This document shows positions 1-5,491 of a DNA stretch of 9,606 nucleotides, piece by piece; positions within the stretch are counted from its first letter, which is position 1, and the number at the start of each line of letters is the position of its first letter. Location of the stretch: the NCBI GenBank assembly GCA_964437445.1, contig CAYTGR010000092.1:1-9606 (forward strand), written 5' to 3'. This stretch comes from CAYTGR01 sp964437445. Its GTDB lineage: Bacteria > Chloroflexota > Anaerolineae > B4-G1 > SLSP01. The position numbers and the translations under genes are program-made. The notes beneath the pieces were generated by a model, which searched no databases, was not told the DNA's origin, and worked only from the letters and a program-made list of their open reading frames with translations.

Positions 1-335
1 GGGATCGTGGCCGGGTTCACAAATCGCGCCCAAATCTCGCCTTCGGCCGGGAGAGGCTCGGGGGTCGCTTGCGCTTCAGGCGTTGCGGTGGCGGGGGGTG
101 GGGTCGGTTCAGGGGTTGCGGTGGCGGGGGACTGGGTCGCTTCCGGCACGAGAGTTTCCATCAAAGTCGCGGCCGGGGTTGCCAGGGGAGAATTTCCCTG
201 GAACGTGGGACCGGGCGCGCAACGGGTCAGCAAGGCGACTAAGAGTCCTACCACCACGAAGGTCTTGCCTTGCTGACCGGCCTCGTGCCAGCTCTCGGCC
301 GAGCTGGGGTTTGGATGGGGTTTCTCTTTGGACAT
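1..335 (-). CDS. Partial gene: exported or membrane-anchored protein with Pro/Thr-rich linker, function unknown
   Basis: The frame opens at ATG 335 and stays open to the window edge, so only the first 111 residues are visible. A purine-rich AAGGGGG lies about 8 bases before the ATG, and no other in-frame start is better placed. Residues 1-24 are polar (MSKEKPHPNPSSAESW...). Residues 25-37 (TFVVVGLLVALLT) are hydrophobic and are followed by R38-C39. This resembles a lipoprotein signal, but Arg just before the Cys does not fit a normal lipobox and the segment is short for a membrane span. Residues 42-99 form a low-complexity Thr/Pro/Ala/Glu linker in which PATATPE occurs twice, encoded by a 16-bp direct repeat at 82-97 and 115-130 (period 33 bp). 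The text becomes more ordered near the edge (GEIWARFVNPATIP), where a folded domain may begin. The product is probably tethered outside the membrane with the linker as spacer. The family cannot be named from this fragment. Confidence 0.8.
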   Translation of the reverse strand, partial: MSKEKPHPNPSSAESWHEAGQQGKTFVVVGLLVALLTRCAPGPTFQGNSPLATPAATLMETLVPEATQSPATATPEPTPPPATATPEAQATPEPLPAEGEIWARFVNPATI

Positions 336-395
336 GGGTTTTCCCCCTTGAAAATATCACACTGATTCATTGATCACACGGATAATACTGAGTTT

Positions 396-443
396 GTAGT
401 GAGGCGCTTGAGCGCCGTCCAACGCGCTGAAGCGCGTCACTAC
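396..443. repeat. Three-way-junction palindromic element (outer stem plus two hairpins)
   Basis: The outer arms GTAGTGA (396-402) and TCACTAC (437-443) are perfect complements. Between them lie two perfect 6-bp hairpins: GGCGCT/AGCGCC (403-408 and 411-416) and CGCGCT/AGCGCG (423-428 and 431-436), joined by GTCCAA (417-422). Every base is accounted for: a 7-bp closing stem, two hairpins with only two bases between their arms, and a 6-base joiner. This compact REP-like design suggests a dispersed intergenic element. It would be transcribed in the leader of the gene at 1-335. No second full copy exists in the window; the 9-base edge GTTTGTAGT (392-400) recurs at 911-919. Confidence 0.75.
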
Positions 444-482
444 GAGCCGCAAATTTTTGAGACATAGGCTTGAAACGATTCC

Positions 483-511
483 ATCATAGCACAAATTTAA
501 GTCTACTGCAA
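483..511 (-). promoter_or_regulatory. Predicted sigma70-type promoter (extended -10) for the gene at 1-335
   Basis: Read on the minus strand, TTGCAG (506-511) is followed after 17 bases by TATGAT (483-488). The -10 box is preceded by TGC, which gives the extended -10 pattern TGnTATGAT. The -35 match is modest (3/6), the -10 is 5/6 and the spacing is ideal. Transcription would start near 476 and give a leader of about 140 nt that contains the palindromic element at 396-443 before the ATG at 335. Confidence 0.5.
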
Positions 512-568
512 GAACTCCCCGCCAAAATCCCTTCTAAAAAGCTGCTTTAGCGGCCCAATCATACGTCA

Positions 569-684
569 TCCTATCCCGCCCCTGAGAATGATAAAGCCCC
601 TGGGATAGGACTGGATTCCTATTGCGGTCATTATAACAATAGTGTATAATTTGGTAAGAATTGGGATAGTAAATCAACCTATCC
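569..684. promoter_or_regulatory. Cluster of four GGATAG/CTATCC motifs around a plus-strand promoter (putative operator)
   Basis: TCCTATCCC (569-577) and GGGATAGGA (602-610) form a perfect 9-bp inverted repeat with a 24-base centre. GGGATAG (663-669) and CCTATCC (678-684) form a second, shorter one. The first pair lies directly upstream of the -35 box of the plus-strand promoter at 622-650. The second lies about where transcription would begin. Four copies of a 6-mer in 116 bp, arranged as two palindromes that bracket a promoter, is the layout of a dimeric repressor or activator site. The binding protein is unknown. Confidence 0.5.
622..650 (+). promoter_or_regulatory. Predicted sigma70-type promoter for the 29-codon small ORF
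   Basis: TTGCGG (622-627) is followed after 17 bases by a perfect TATAAT (645-650). The -35 box shares only TTG with the consensus, but spacing and -10 are ideal, and the local sequence is AT-rich within a GC-rich window. Transcription would start near 657, giving a 5' leader of about 110 nt to the ATG at 767. Confidence 0.55.
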
Positions 685-766
685 TACCGGCAAAGGTGAG
701 CAGGGGGCCGCTTCCCATCATTCCAATTTCGTCTTCGTCACGCTCGCGGGCAAGGAGGTACCAGAG

Positions 767-856
767 ATGGTGATTGTACTTTGGGTCACAATGGTCGCAG
801 GTTTAACGTTGGTTTTGGTCCGCCCGCTGATCCTGGACCTTCAATCTTGTACTTAG
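767..856 (+). CDS. Putative 29-residue hydrophobic small membrane protein
   Basis: ATG 767 opens a 29-codon frame ending at TAG 854-856. It is preceded by AAGGAGGT (752-759), a full match to the anti-Shine-Dalgarno sequence, seven bases before the ATG. The peptide starts MVIVLWVTMVAGLTLVLV (residues 1-18), one uninterrupted hydrophobic stretch long enough for a single membrane span. It continues with R19-P20 and a short tail ending LDLQSCT. Upstream is a promoter with perfect TATAAT; 19 bases downstream of the stop begins a perfect 17-bp inverted repeat that can act as terminator. Promoter, ribosome site, frame and terminator therefore form one compact unit. Single-span peptides of this size include small subunits of membrane complexes (KdpF-like) and type I toxins; neither is shown by sequence here. 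The chance of a random short ORF is real, but the ribosome site argues against it. Confidence 0.5.
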   Translation: MVIVLWVTMVAGLTLVLVRPLILDLQSCT

Positions 857-875
857 TTTGCCCCCTATCATAAGA

Positions 876-911
876 CCGAACGCGGCTACAAAAGTTTGTA
901 GCCGCGTTCGG
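876..911. terminator. Perfect 17-bp inverted repeat, likely bidirectional terminator
   Basis: CCGAACGCGGCTACAAA (876-892) and its exact complement (895-911) are separated by only AG, so the real RNA loop would open one or two A-U pairs. It lies 19 bases after the stop of the small plus-strand ORF (856) and 24 bases after the stop of the convergent GH57 gene (936), where both transcripts should end. On the plus strand TTTGTAGTT follows, and on the minus strand TCTTATGAT follows. Neither is a strong T-run, so termination could be imperfect or the stem may mainly protect 3' ends. Confidence 0.65.
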
Positions 912-935
912 TTTGTAGTTGGGGCAGTGCGCCGG

Positions 936-3900
936 TCAGGGGACGGGTAGCATGGGCAGCTGGGCAAAGGTCTCCGGCGGCTGGCCCTCGGCACTTTCGG
1001 CCGGCGTGTATTGCCCCAGCAGTTCCGCCTGCGTCGGCGTGCTCCCTGCCGGCCAGAACAGATCCAGGATGCGAGTGTGGGTGCCGTCAGCGCCGGCGCC
1101 GCCAAAGCGCCACTGCTCGGCCTTGGCATTGACGTCGCGCACCCGCCAGACGCCCGAGGCCGGGTAGCCTTCCTGGCCCAGCACGACCGCCGCGTAGGCC
1201 CAATCTGCCGGGGTGTCGCCCAGGACGGATTTCGGGACCTTGATCGTCACCTTGCTCTGGCCCGGATCGGCGATGATGACGAGCGCTGCATCAATCTGCT
1301 GGGGGCCTTCCGGTCCGGGCACGTAGACGCCCGGCGTCCAGCCCTCGGCCCAGATGGCGTAATCCCACCCGAAGTCGGCGGTCAGCGCCGCGTTGCGGCC
1401 TGGCAGCAGGAGCCGCGCCCCGTTGGCCGGCCCATCCTGGTCAATGTAGATATCAAAGGTCTGGATGGAGAGGCCATTGGGCGAGTTCCAGACGTTCTCC
1501 AGCGGGCCTTTGAGCGTTAGTTTGAAGATGATGTTGTTGTCGTCGTAGCCAACGCTGAAGGAGGTGGCGTCAAAAGCGCCCGGTTTGAAGACGGCATCGG
1601 TGGGGTAGGTGTAGGTGCCGGGGCCGTTGTCGTCCCCTTCGGGGTCTTTGATTTCCAGGACGGTGGTGCTCAGGCCCAGGTCGGGCACGGCCAGCAGCGC
1701 CGGGCCGTTGGTGGGGAGGACCTGCGCGTCCTGCTGAGCCTCGGTCGTCCCCTGGCTGAGGACGGCGCGCAGCTGGAGGCGGTCGCCGCTGTCTAAGGCG
1801 CCGCCCGCCGGGGCGAAGAGCGCCAGCGGCAACCCCAGCTCCAGGGTGGTGCCGGCCGCAGCAACCTGGAGGTCCTCTACCGGGAAGTTGGTGGCCGGCT
1901 GCCAGGCGGAATCTTCATAGACGGCATAGGTCACGCCGGTCAGCTGGGCGTTGTTGGCGAAGTTCAGCTCCAACAGGCGGGTGGCGCCGAAGCCCAGCAG
2001 CGTGGCCGGCTTGCCGTAGTGGGAGAAGGCGCTCGCCTCCCCGCCGCCCGGCGGTAAGAGATAGAAGCCGAGGACGCTGCGGCAGGCCCCGTTGCCCCCA
2101 CAGGTGGTCAGGGCCTCCCAGGGCGCGGAGGTCTCCACGTGCAGGTAGAGGTAGCGGCTATCAAAGCCGTAATCCAGCCGGGCGAGGGGCAGGCTGCCGG
2201 CGGCCATGGCGCCCCCGGCGGCAGCGTAACTCCCGGCGGCGTCCCATTCACCGGCCGCGACCTGCCCGTCCACGGTCGGGGTGAAGAGCGCTTTGGCGGC
2301 CTGGGTGGGCACTTCGGGACTCTGGGCGATGATCGGCACGTCCAGCCAGTCGGGCGGCGTCTCGCCCAACGTGCTGAGCACCTGCTTGAGTGTCGCGCGG
2401 TACTGCTGGTCAAAGTCGCCGTCGGAGCCGGAGTTCTGGTCCGTGCCGTACCACCAGAACCAATCGGAGCCTTCGGCGATGTACATCAGCGTCTGGGCCT
2501 CGGCCAGCGCTGCGGCGCTGGGCGGCTGGCGGGTGCCATCTTCGTATTTCTTGAGGAGCTCGCGTACCTGCCGCAGGTAATCCCAGGCGCGGTTTTCTTC
2601 ATCCTCGCCGATCCAGGTGGAGAAGTCGTGGTTGATCCAGGAGCCGGGCCAGAGGTTCTCAATCTTAGCCGTCGGTTCGGCGGGGAATTTCGCCAGGTAC
2701 TCGGAGGGGGTGACGGTAGCGATGGTGGGGTCCGCTGACAGTTGCTGGTAAAGGCTATTGAGGAACTCCTTGCCATCGTTCTCGTAGTATTCCCAGGCAT
2801 TTTCACCGTCTAAGATGACGGTGACCAGGTGCGGTCCGGTGGCGCCCTCTTCCTTCAGCCGGTCGCGGATGGCGTGGAGCCGGTTGACGAAGTCGGTGGC
2901 AGCCGCCTTGCCGGGCAGCCCGGAGTAGGTGAAGCCGACTTTGTCGGAGATGACCACATCGCGGAAGACCATCGCCACGGGGAGGTTGTCGCGCCCGACG
3001 ACGGTGTAGGGGCGGTAGAGCCGGTCGGCCTCCTGCACGGTATCCTTGATGTTGCGGCTGAACGAATCCAGGCCGATGGATTTGGCTAACACGCCCTCAT
3101 CGGAGGCCATCCAGCGGAGGCCGGCCTTGCCGATGATGTTGACGATCTCCTGGGCGACGGAGCCTTCGGCTGGCCACATGCCGCGCGGCGCGACACCGAA
3201 GTGCTCCTGGTAGAGCTCCACGCCGCGCTGCACCTGGGCGATGGCGTCGGCCCCAAAGCGGAAGGGGGGCGCCGGCAAGGTGGCGGCGGGCATGGCGGTC
3301 TTGGCCAGGTTGGTATCCATCAGCAGCGGCAGGATGGGGTGCGCGAAGGGGGTCATCGTCACCTCAATCTGCCCGGCCTCCTGGAGCTCTTGGTGCAGGG
3401 GGATGACCTCTTGGAGGATGCGCAGGTGCTCGTTCAGCACGACCGCTTTGTCGTCCTCGCTGAAGCCCCGCGCTTTTTCCACCAATGCCTTGAGCGGTGC
3501 CTGGGCCAGGAAGTCGGGATCGGTCCAGCCCAGGTTGAAGAGGACCTGCAGGTCGCGGAAGTCCTGCTCGCTCCAGCCGCCGGCGATGGCCGCTTTGATC
3601 GCCTCTTCGTCGGCGGGCCGCTGCGCCTGGAGTTCCACGTAGCGGGGGAAACGGGCGATGATCTTGGAGTTGATGTCAAAGAAATAACGCAGGATGAAGC
3701 GTTTCTGGTCGTCGGTCAGCTGGCCGGCGGGGATTGCGGTGTGGACCCAGTACTGATCCTTAGCGCCGGCGGCGATGTCGTCCAGCTGGCGGATGAGGCT
3801 GGGGGTCAGGTTGAAGGTGACGTGGACGTTGGGGTACTGCTTCAGCATCGCGGCCATGTCGTAGTAATCTTTGGCCGCGTGCAGCCGGACCCAGGGTTTG

Positions 3901-4121
3901 TTGTAGATGCCGGTCTCCGGGTCCTTGAAGTAGACCGGTTGGTGTTGGTGCCAGATGATCGCCAGGTAGAGCGGCTCTTCGGCGGGGGCGGTGGATACGG
4001 GAGCCTCCGTGGTGGCCGGGGCTGGGGTAGCCGGCGGCGTAGTGGGCGCCGGCGTGGGGGTGGTGCAGGCGGCCAGCAGCACGCTTACCAGTAAGGCCAG
4101 AGCGAACCAGCGAGTACGCAT
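936..4121 (-). CDS. GH57 amylopullulanase-like extracellular alpha-glucan hydrolase, lipoprotein
   Basis: Predicted to hydrolyse starch- or pullulan-type alpha-glucans outside the cytoplasmic membrane. The protein is 1061 residues from ATG 4121, chosen because AAGGAG lies 7 bases upstream and the signal peptide then starts MRTRWFALALL; an upstream in-frame ATG at 4148 has no comparable ribosome site. The lipobox LAAC puts the lipidated Cys at 19, followed by a Thr/Pro linker (20-48). The GH57 catalytic domain spans about 50-600. It has HQHQP (58-62), MTPFAHPILPLL (256-267), GMWPAEGSV (314-322) with E319 as probable nucleophile, ILDGENAWEYY (436-446) with D438 as probable acid/base, WINHDFSTWIG (495-505), and SDWFWWYGTD (552-561), typical of amylopullulanase-type members. 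Residues 610-810 resemble a DOMON/CBM9-like domain (VDGQVAAGEWDAA; FDSRYLYLHVE). Residues 820-1024 match the glucodextranase-type C-terminal domain (DPEGDDNGPGTYTYP). Catalytic residues are assigned by analogy. Exact substrate (amylase versus pullulanase) cannot be settled. Confidence 0.96.
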   Translation of the reverse strand: MRTRWFALALLVSVLLAACTTPTPAPTTPPATPAPATTEAPVSTAPAEEPLYLAIIWHQHQPVYFKDPETGIYNKPWVRLHAAKDYYDMAAMLKQYPNVHVTFNLTPSLIRQLDDIAAGAKDQYWVHTAIPAGQLTDDQKRFILRYFFDINSKIIARFPRYVELQAQRPADEEAIKAAIAGGWSEQDFRDLQVLFNLGWTDPDFLAQAPLKALVEKARGFSEDDKAVVLNEHLRILQEVIPLHQELQEAGQIEVTMTPFAHPILPLLMDTNLAKTAMPAATLPAPPFRFGADAIAQVQRGVELYQEHFGVAPRGMWPAEGSVAQEIVNIIGKAGLRWMASDEGVLAKSIGLDSFSRNIKDTVQEADRLYRPYTVVGRDNLPVAMVFRDVVISDKVGFTYSGLPGKAAATDFVNRLHAIRDRLKEEGATGPHLVTVILDGENAWEYYENDGKEFLNSLYQQLSADPTIATVTPSEYLAKFPAEPTAKIENLWPGSWINHDFSTWIGEDEENRAWDYLRQVRELLKKYEDGTRQPPSAAALAEAQTLMYIAEGSDWFWWYGTDQNSGSDGDFDQQYRATLKQVLSTLGETPPDWLDVPIIAQSPEVPTQAAKALFTPTVDGQVAAGEWDAAGSYAAAGGAMAAGSLPLARLDYGFDSRYLYLHVETSAPWEALTTCGGNGACRSVLGFYLLPPGGGEASAFSHYGKPATLLGFGATRLLELNFANNAQLTGVTYAVYEDSAWQPATNFPVEDLQVAAAGTTLELGLPLALFAPAGGALDSGDRLQLRAVLSQGTTEAQQDAQVLPTNGPALLAVPDLGLSTTVLEIKDPEGDDNGPGTYTYPTDAVFKPGAFDATSFSVGYDDNNIIFKLTLKGPLENVWNSPNGLSIQTFDIYIDQDGPANGARLLLPGRNAALTADFGWDYAIWAEGWTPGVYVPGPEGPQQIDAALVIIADPGQSKVTIKVPKSVLGDTPADWAYAAVVLGQEGYPASGVWRVRDVNAKAEQWRFGGAGADGTHTRILDLFWPAGSTPTQAELLGQYTPAESAEGQPPETFAQLPMLPVP

Positions 4122-4151
4122 TGTGTTCTCCTTCCTTTGGAAAAGCATGGA

Positions 4152-4292
4152 TAACTCAAGTTGCTACGTTGATGGGCAGCTAAGGGACCGCAGACGACAG
4201 ACCACGGACCGCCAGCGGGGTAGAATTGTGGTCGGTGGTCAGTGGTCAAAGCTGGTGGTGCCTGGTTCCCAGGTAGATAGCAACTCGAGTTA
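4152..4292. repeat. Nested palindromic element in the GH57 leader, with 7-nt repeat arrays
   Basis: The outer arms TAACTCAAGTTGCTA (4152-4166) and TAGCAACTCGAGTTA (4278-4292) are complementary at 14 of 15 positions. Inside, four 7-nt units of consensus RGACCRC run from 4185 to 4212 (GGACCGC, AGACGAC, AGACCAC, GGACCGC). Three complementary units GTGGTCR run from 4228 to 4248. The arrays can fold into a stem of about 21 positions (16 Watson-Crick pairs) with a 15-base loop. A second hairpin, CCTGG/CCAGG, lies at 4261-4273. An outer stem enclosing two hairpins is the same plan as the element at 396-443, though the sequences differ. It lies between the GH57 promoter and its ribosome site. No clear target-site duplication flanks it. 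Confidence 0.65.
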
Positions 4293-4293
4293 C

Positions 4294-4321
4294 ATTATAG
4301 GCAGCAGCAGAAATTTTTCAA
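4294..4321 (-). promoter_or_regulatory. Predicted sigma70-type promoter for the GH57 gene
   Basis: On the minus strand, TTGAAA (4316-4321; 5/6 to consensus) is followed after 16 bases by a perfect TATAAT (4294-4299). Transcription would start near 4287, inside the outer arm of the inverted repeat at 4278-4292. The leader would be about 165 nt before the ATG at 4121. This suggests the GH57 gene has its own promoter and is not only read through from the regulator gene upstream. Just upstream of the -35 box lies an imperfect direct repeat, GCGTCAGAG and GCGCAGAG (4326-4342 on the plus strand). Confidence 0.7.
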
Positions 4322-4380
4322 CCGGTGCGTCAGAGGCGCAGAGTCGTTGAAAGATAAAGTCGGCCAGGATGATGAGCGCA

Positions 4381-4472
4381 CGCCGGTCCATCCATGCCAG
4401 GGGTGGACCGGTGGGTTTGCCAGGCGGGTTGGGCTGCCCGGTTATAGCACCGCCGGTACGTCAGGCCCAACC
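4381..4472 (-). terminator. Two hairpins at the 3' end of the BTAD regulator gene (possible weak terminator)
   Basis: GGTTGGGC (4427-4434) and GCCCAACC (4465-4472) form a perfect 8-bp stem that overlaps the stop codon of the regulator gene. About 15 bases further downstream, CCGGTCCA (4383-4390) and TGGACCGG (4404-4411) form a second 8-bp stem that extends inward by one T-G pair and two C-G pairs. Neither is followed by a T-run on the minus strand. They could be 3'-end-stabilising or factor-dependent termination structures. Confidence 0.35.
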
Positions 4473-5303
4473 ACGCAGGCGGGCCGGAGCAGGGGGGACG
4501 TGGTTGCAGGGAGCTTGGGGGAACCGCCGGGTCCAGGCACTGAGGTCGCCCTGGAAAATGGCGTGGTAGAGCCGGGTGGTCTCTTCCTCAGGGGGGACGC
4601 CCAATTCTTGCGCCAGCAGCCGGCGGCACGTCTCGTACTGGGCCAGGGCCGCGTTGCGCCGCCCACTCAGCGCCAGCAATAACATCAACTGGCGATGGGC
4701 TTCTTCCTGCCAGGGTTCAATGGCCAGCAGGCGGTTAGCGGTTTCAATGCCGCTGGTGTAGTGGCCGCAGGTCAGGTAATTTTCCGTTAAAATGTGAAGG
4801 GCCTGGAGCATCAGCTGGCGCAGCCACTGCTGTTGTGCCAGCGCCCACGCTTCAAACATGCGCCCCTCGCGCAAATAGAAACCTTCCAGGAAATGCCCCC
4901 GGTAGAGCTCCACGGCCTCCTCCAGGGCAGCGATATGATCCTGGTTCAACGGCTCCCCTTGATTGTGTTGCTGGATGGCCGGATTGACGTGCTGGCAAAA
5001 GGCCGCGACGTCCAGCCAGTAGGCGCTTTGGCGGTTGAAGGCGACCGTTTGGCGGTCTATGTGCAGGTAGGGTCCCAACAGCCGGTTCAGGTTAGAGAGC
5101 GCCATGCTCAGGCTTTTGCGGGCCAGCTCCTCCGAAGCCTCGCCCCATAGTAACCCGGCCAGCGCTTCCCGCCGATGGGAGCGGCCGGTTATCACCAGAT
5201 AGCTAAGCAGGGCCAGGACTTTATTGGAGATAAAGCCGGTCACGGGAGCCTCGTTTAGGGTTATTTCCGGTGCACCCAACAATCTTAGATATAGCCCGTT
5301 CAT
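4461..5303 (-). CDS. SARP-family transcriptional regulator (winged helix plus BTAD domain)
   Basis: A likely DNA-binding activator of the SARP/AfsR type. The 280-residue product from ATG 5303 starts MNGLYLRLLGAPEITLNEAP, the usual opening of the family. Residues 1-100 form an OmpR-like winged helix (NKVLALLSYL; REALAGLLWGEASEELARKS, with the recognition helix near ARKSLSMALSNLNRLL; then LHIDRQTVAFN and YWLDVAAF). Residues 125-250 form the all-helical BTAD domain (ALEEAVELYRGHFLEGF; the TPR-like ETANRLLAIEPWQEEAHRQLM; NAALAQYETCRRLLAQELGVPPEEE). It ends 30 residues later, without the ATPase or long TPR part of AfsR-like relatives. An in-frame TTG at 5342 would add 13 residues (NTFLKNDAGRIR after the start), but conservation favours 5303, where GGGGCGGA stands a few bases upstream. 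It is divergent from the surface protein at 5815 and lies upstream of GH57 on the same strand, separated by about 340 bp. Its targets are inferred only from position. Confidence 0.92.
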   Translation of the reverse strand: MNGLYLRLLGAPEITLNEAPVTGFISNKVLALLSYLVITGRSHRREALAGLLWGEASEELARKSLSMALSNLNRLLGPYLHIDRQTVAFNRQSAYWLDVAAFCQHVNPAIQQHNQGEPLNQDHIAALEEAVELYRGHFLEGFYLREGRMFEAWALAQQQWLRQLMLQALHILTENYLTCGHYTSGIETANRLLAIEPWQEEAHRQLMLLLALSGRRNAALAQYETCRRLLAQELGVPPEEETTRLYHAIFQGDLSAWTRRFPQAPCNHVPPAPARLRGWA

Positions 5304-5491
5304 TCTTATCCGCCCCGCGTCGTTTTTCAAAAATGTATTCAATATTCAATAACAAGCTATGAAATCTGGAGGTCTCTTGGCTATTTCTTGGCCCCCTTGT
5401 TGTATAAATATTGTAGATAAATTGCTGAAAAAATGGGTTTCAAGAAGGTTACTCTATCGTGACAGTTTTCAGTGAATGAGGAGGAAAAGTC
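5304..5491. promoter_or_regulatory. AT-rich divergent control region with tandem TATTCAA repeats
   Basis: The stretch between the regulator start and the plus-strand genes is much more AT-rich than its surroundings, especially 5400-5445. Two perfect tandem heptamers TATTCAA lie at 5336-5349 (TTGAATA twice on the minus strand), 33 bp before the regulator ATG. SARP proteins are known to bind heptamer direct repeats, usually at 11-bp spacing; the spacing here is 7, so this is only suggestive. A weak minus-strand promoter, TTGAAA (5438-5443), 18 bases, TATCTA (5414-5419), is possible. On the plus strand a TATAAA lies at 5403-5408, but no well-spaced -35 box was found. Confidence 0.35.

Noticed and set aside
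109..360. 83-codon minus-strand frame overlapping gene 1
   Set aside because: It is Arg-rich and in a different frame from ATG 335, which has its own ribosome site and gives a sensible hydrophobic segment and Pro/Thr linker.
767..911. Type I toxin-antitoxin module at the small ORF
   Set aside because: The peptide size and hydrophobicity fit a toxin, but no promoter for an antisense RNA was found on the opposite strand across the ORF, so only the small protein is reported.
3201..4094. 297-codon plus-strand open frame
   Set aside because: Antisense to the GH57 catalytic domain. The product is Gly/Val/Asp-rich without motifs, whereas the minus frame has all expected GH57 motifs.
4122..4148. 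Upstream ATG at 4148 as the start of the GH57 protein
   Set aside because: It would add nine residues (MLFQRKENT) before the signal peptide and would overlap the excellent ribosome site serving ATG 4121.
4152..4292. Complete insertion sequence or MITE
   Set aside because: The 15-bp terminal inverted repeats are suggestive, but no target-site duplication flanks them and no transposase lies nearby, so it is reported only as a palindromic repeat.
4347..4682. 111-codon plus-strand frame at the 3' end of the BTAD gene
   Set aside because: It overlaps the conserved BTAD coding sequence in antisense and has only Gly/Pro/Arg-rich low-information sequence.
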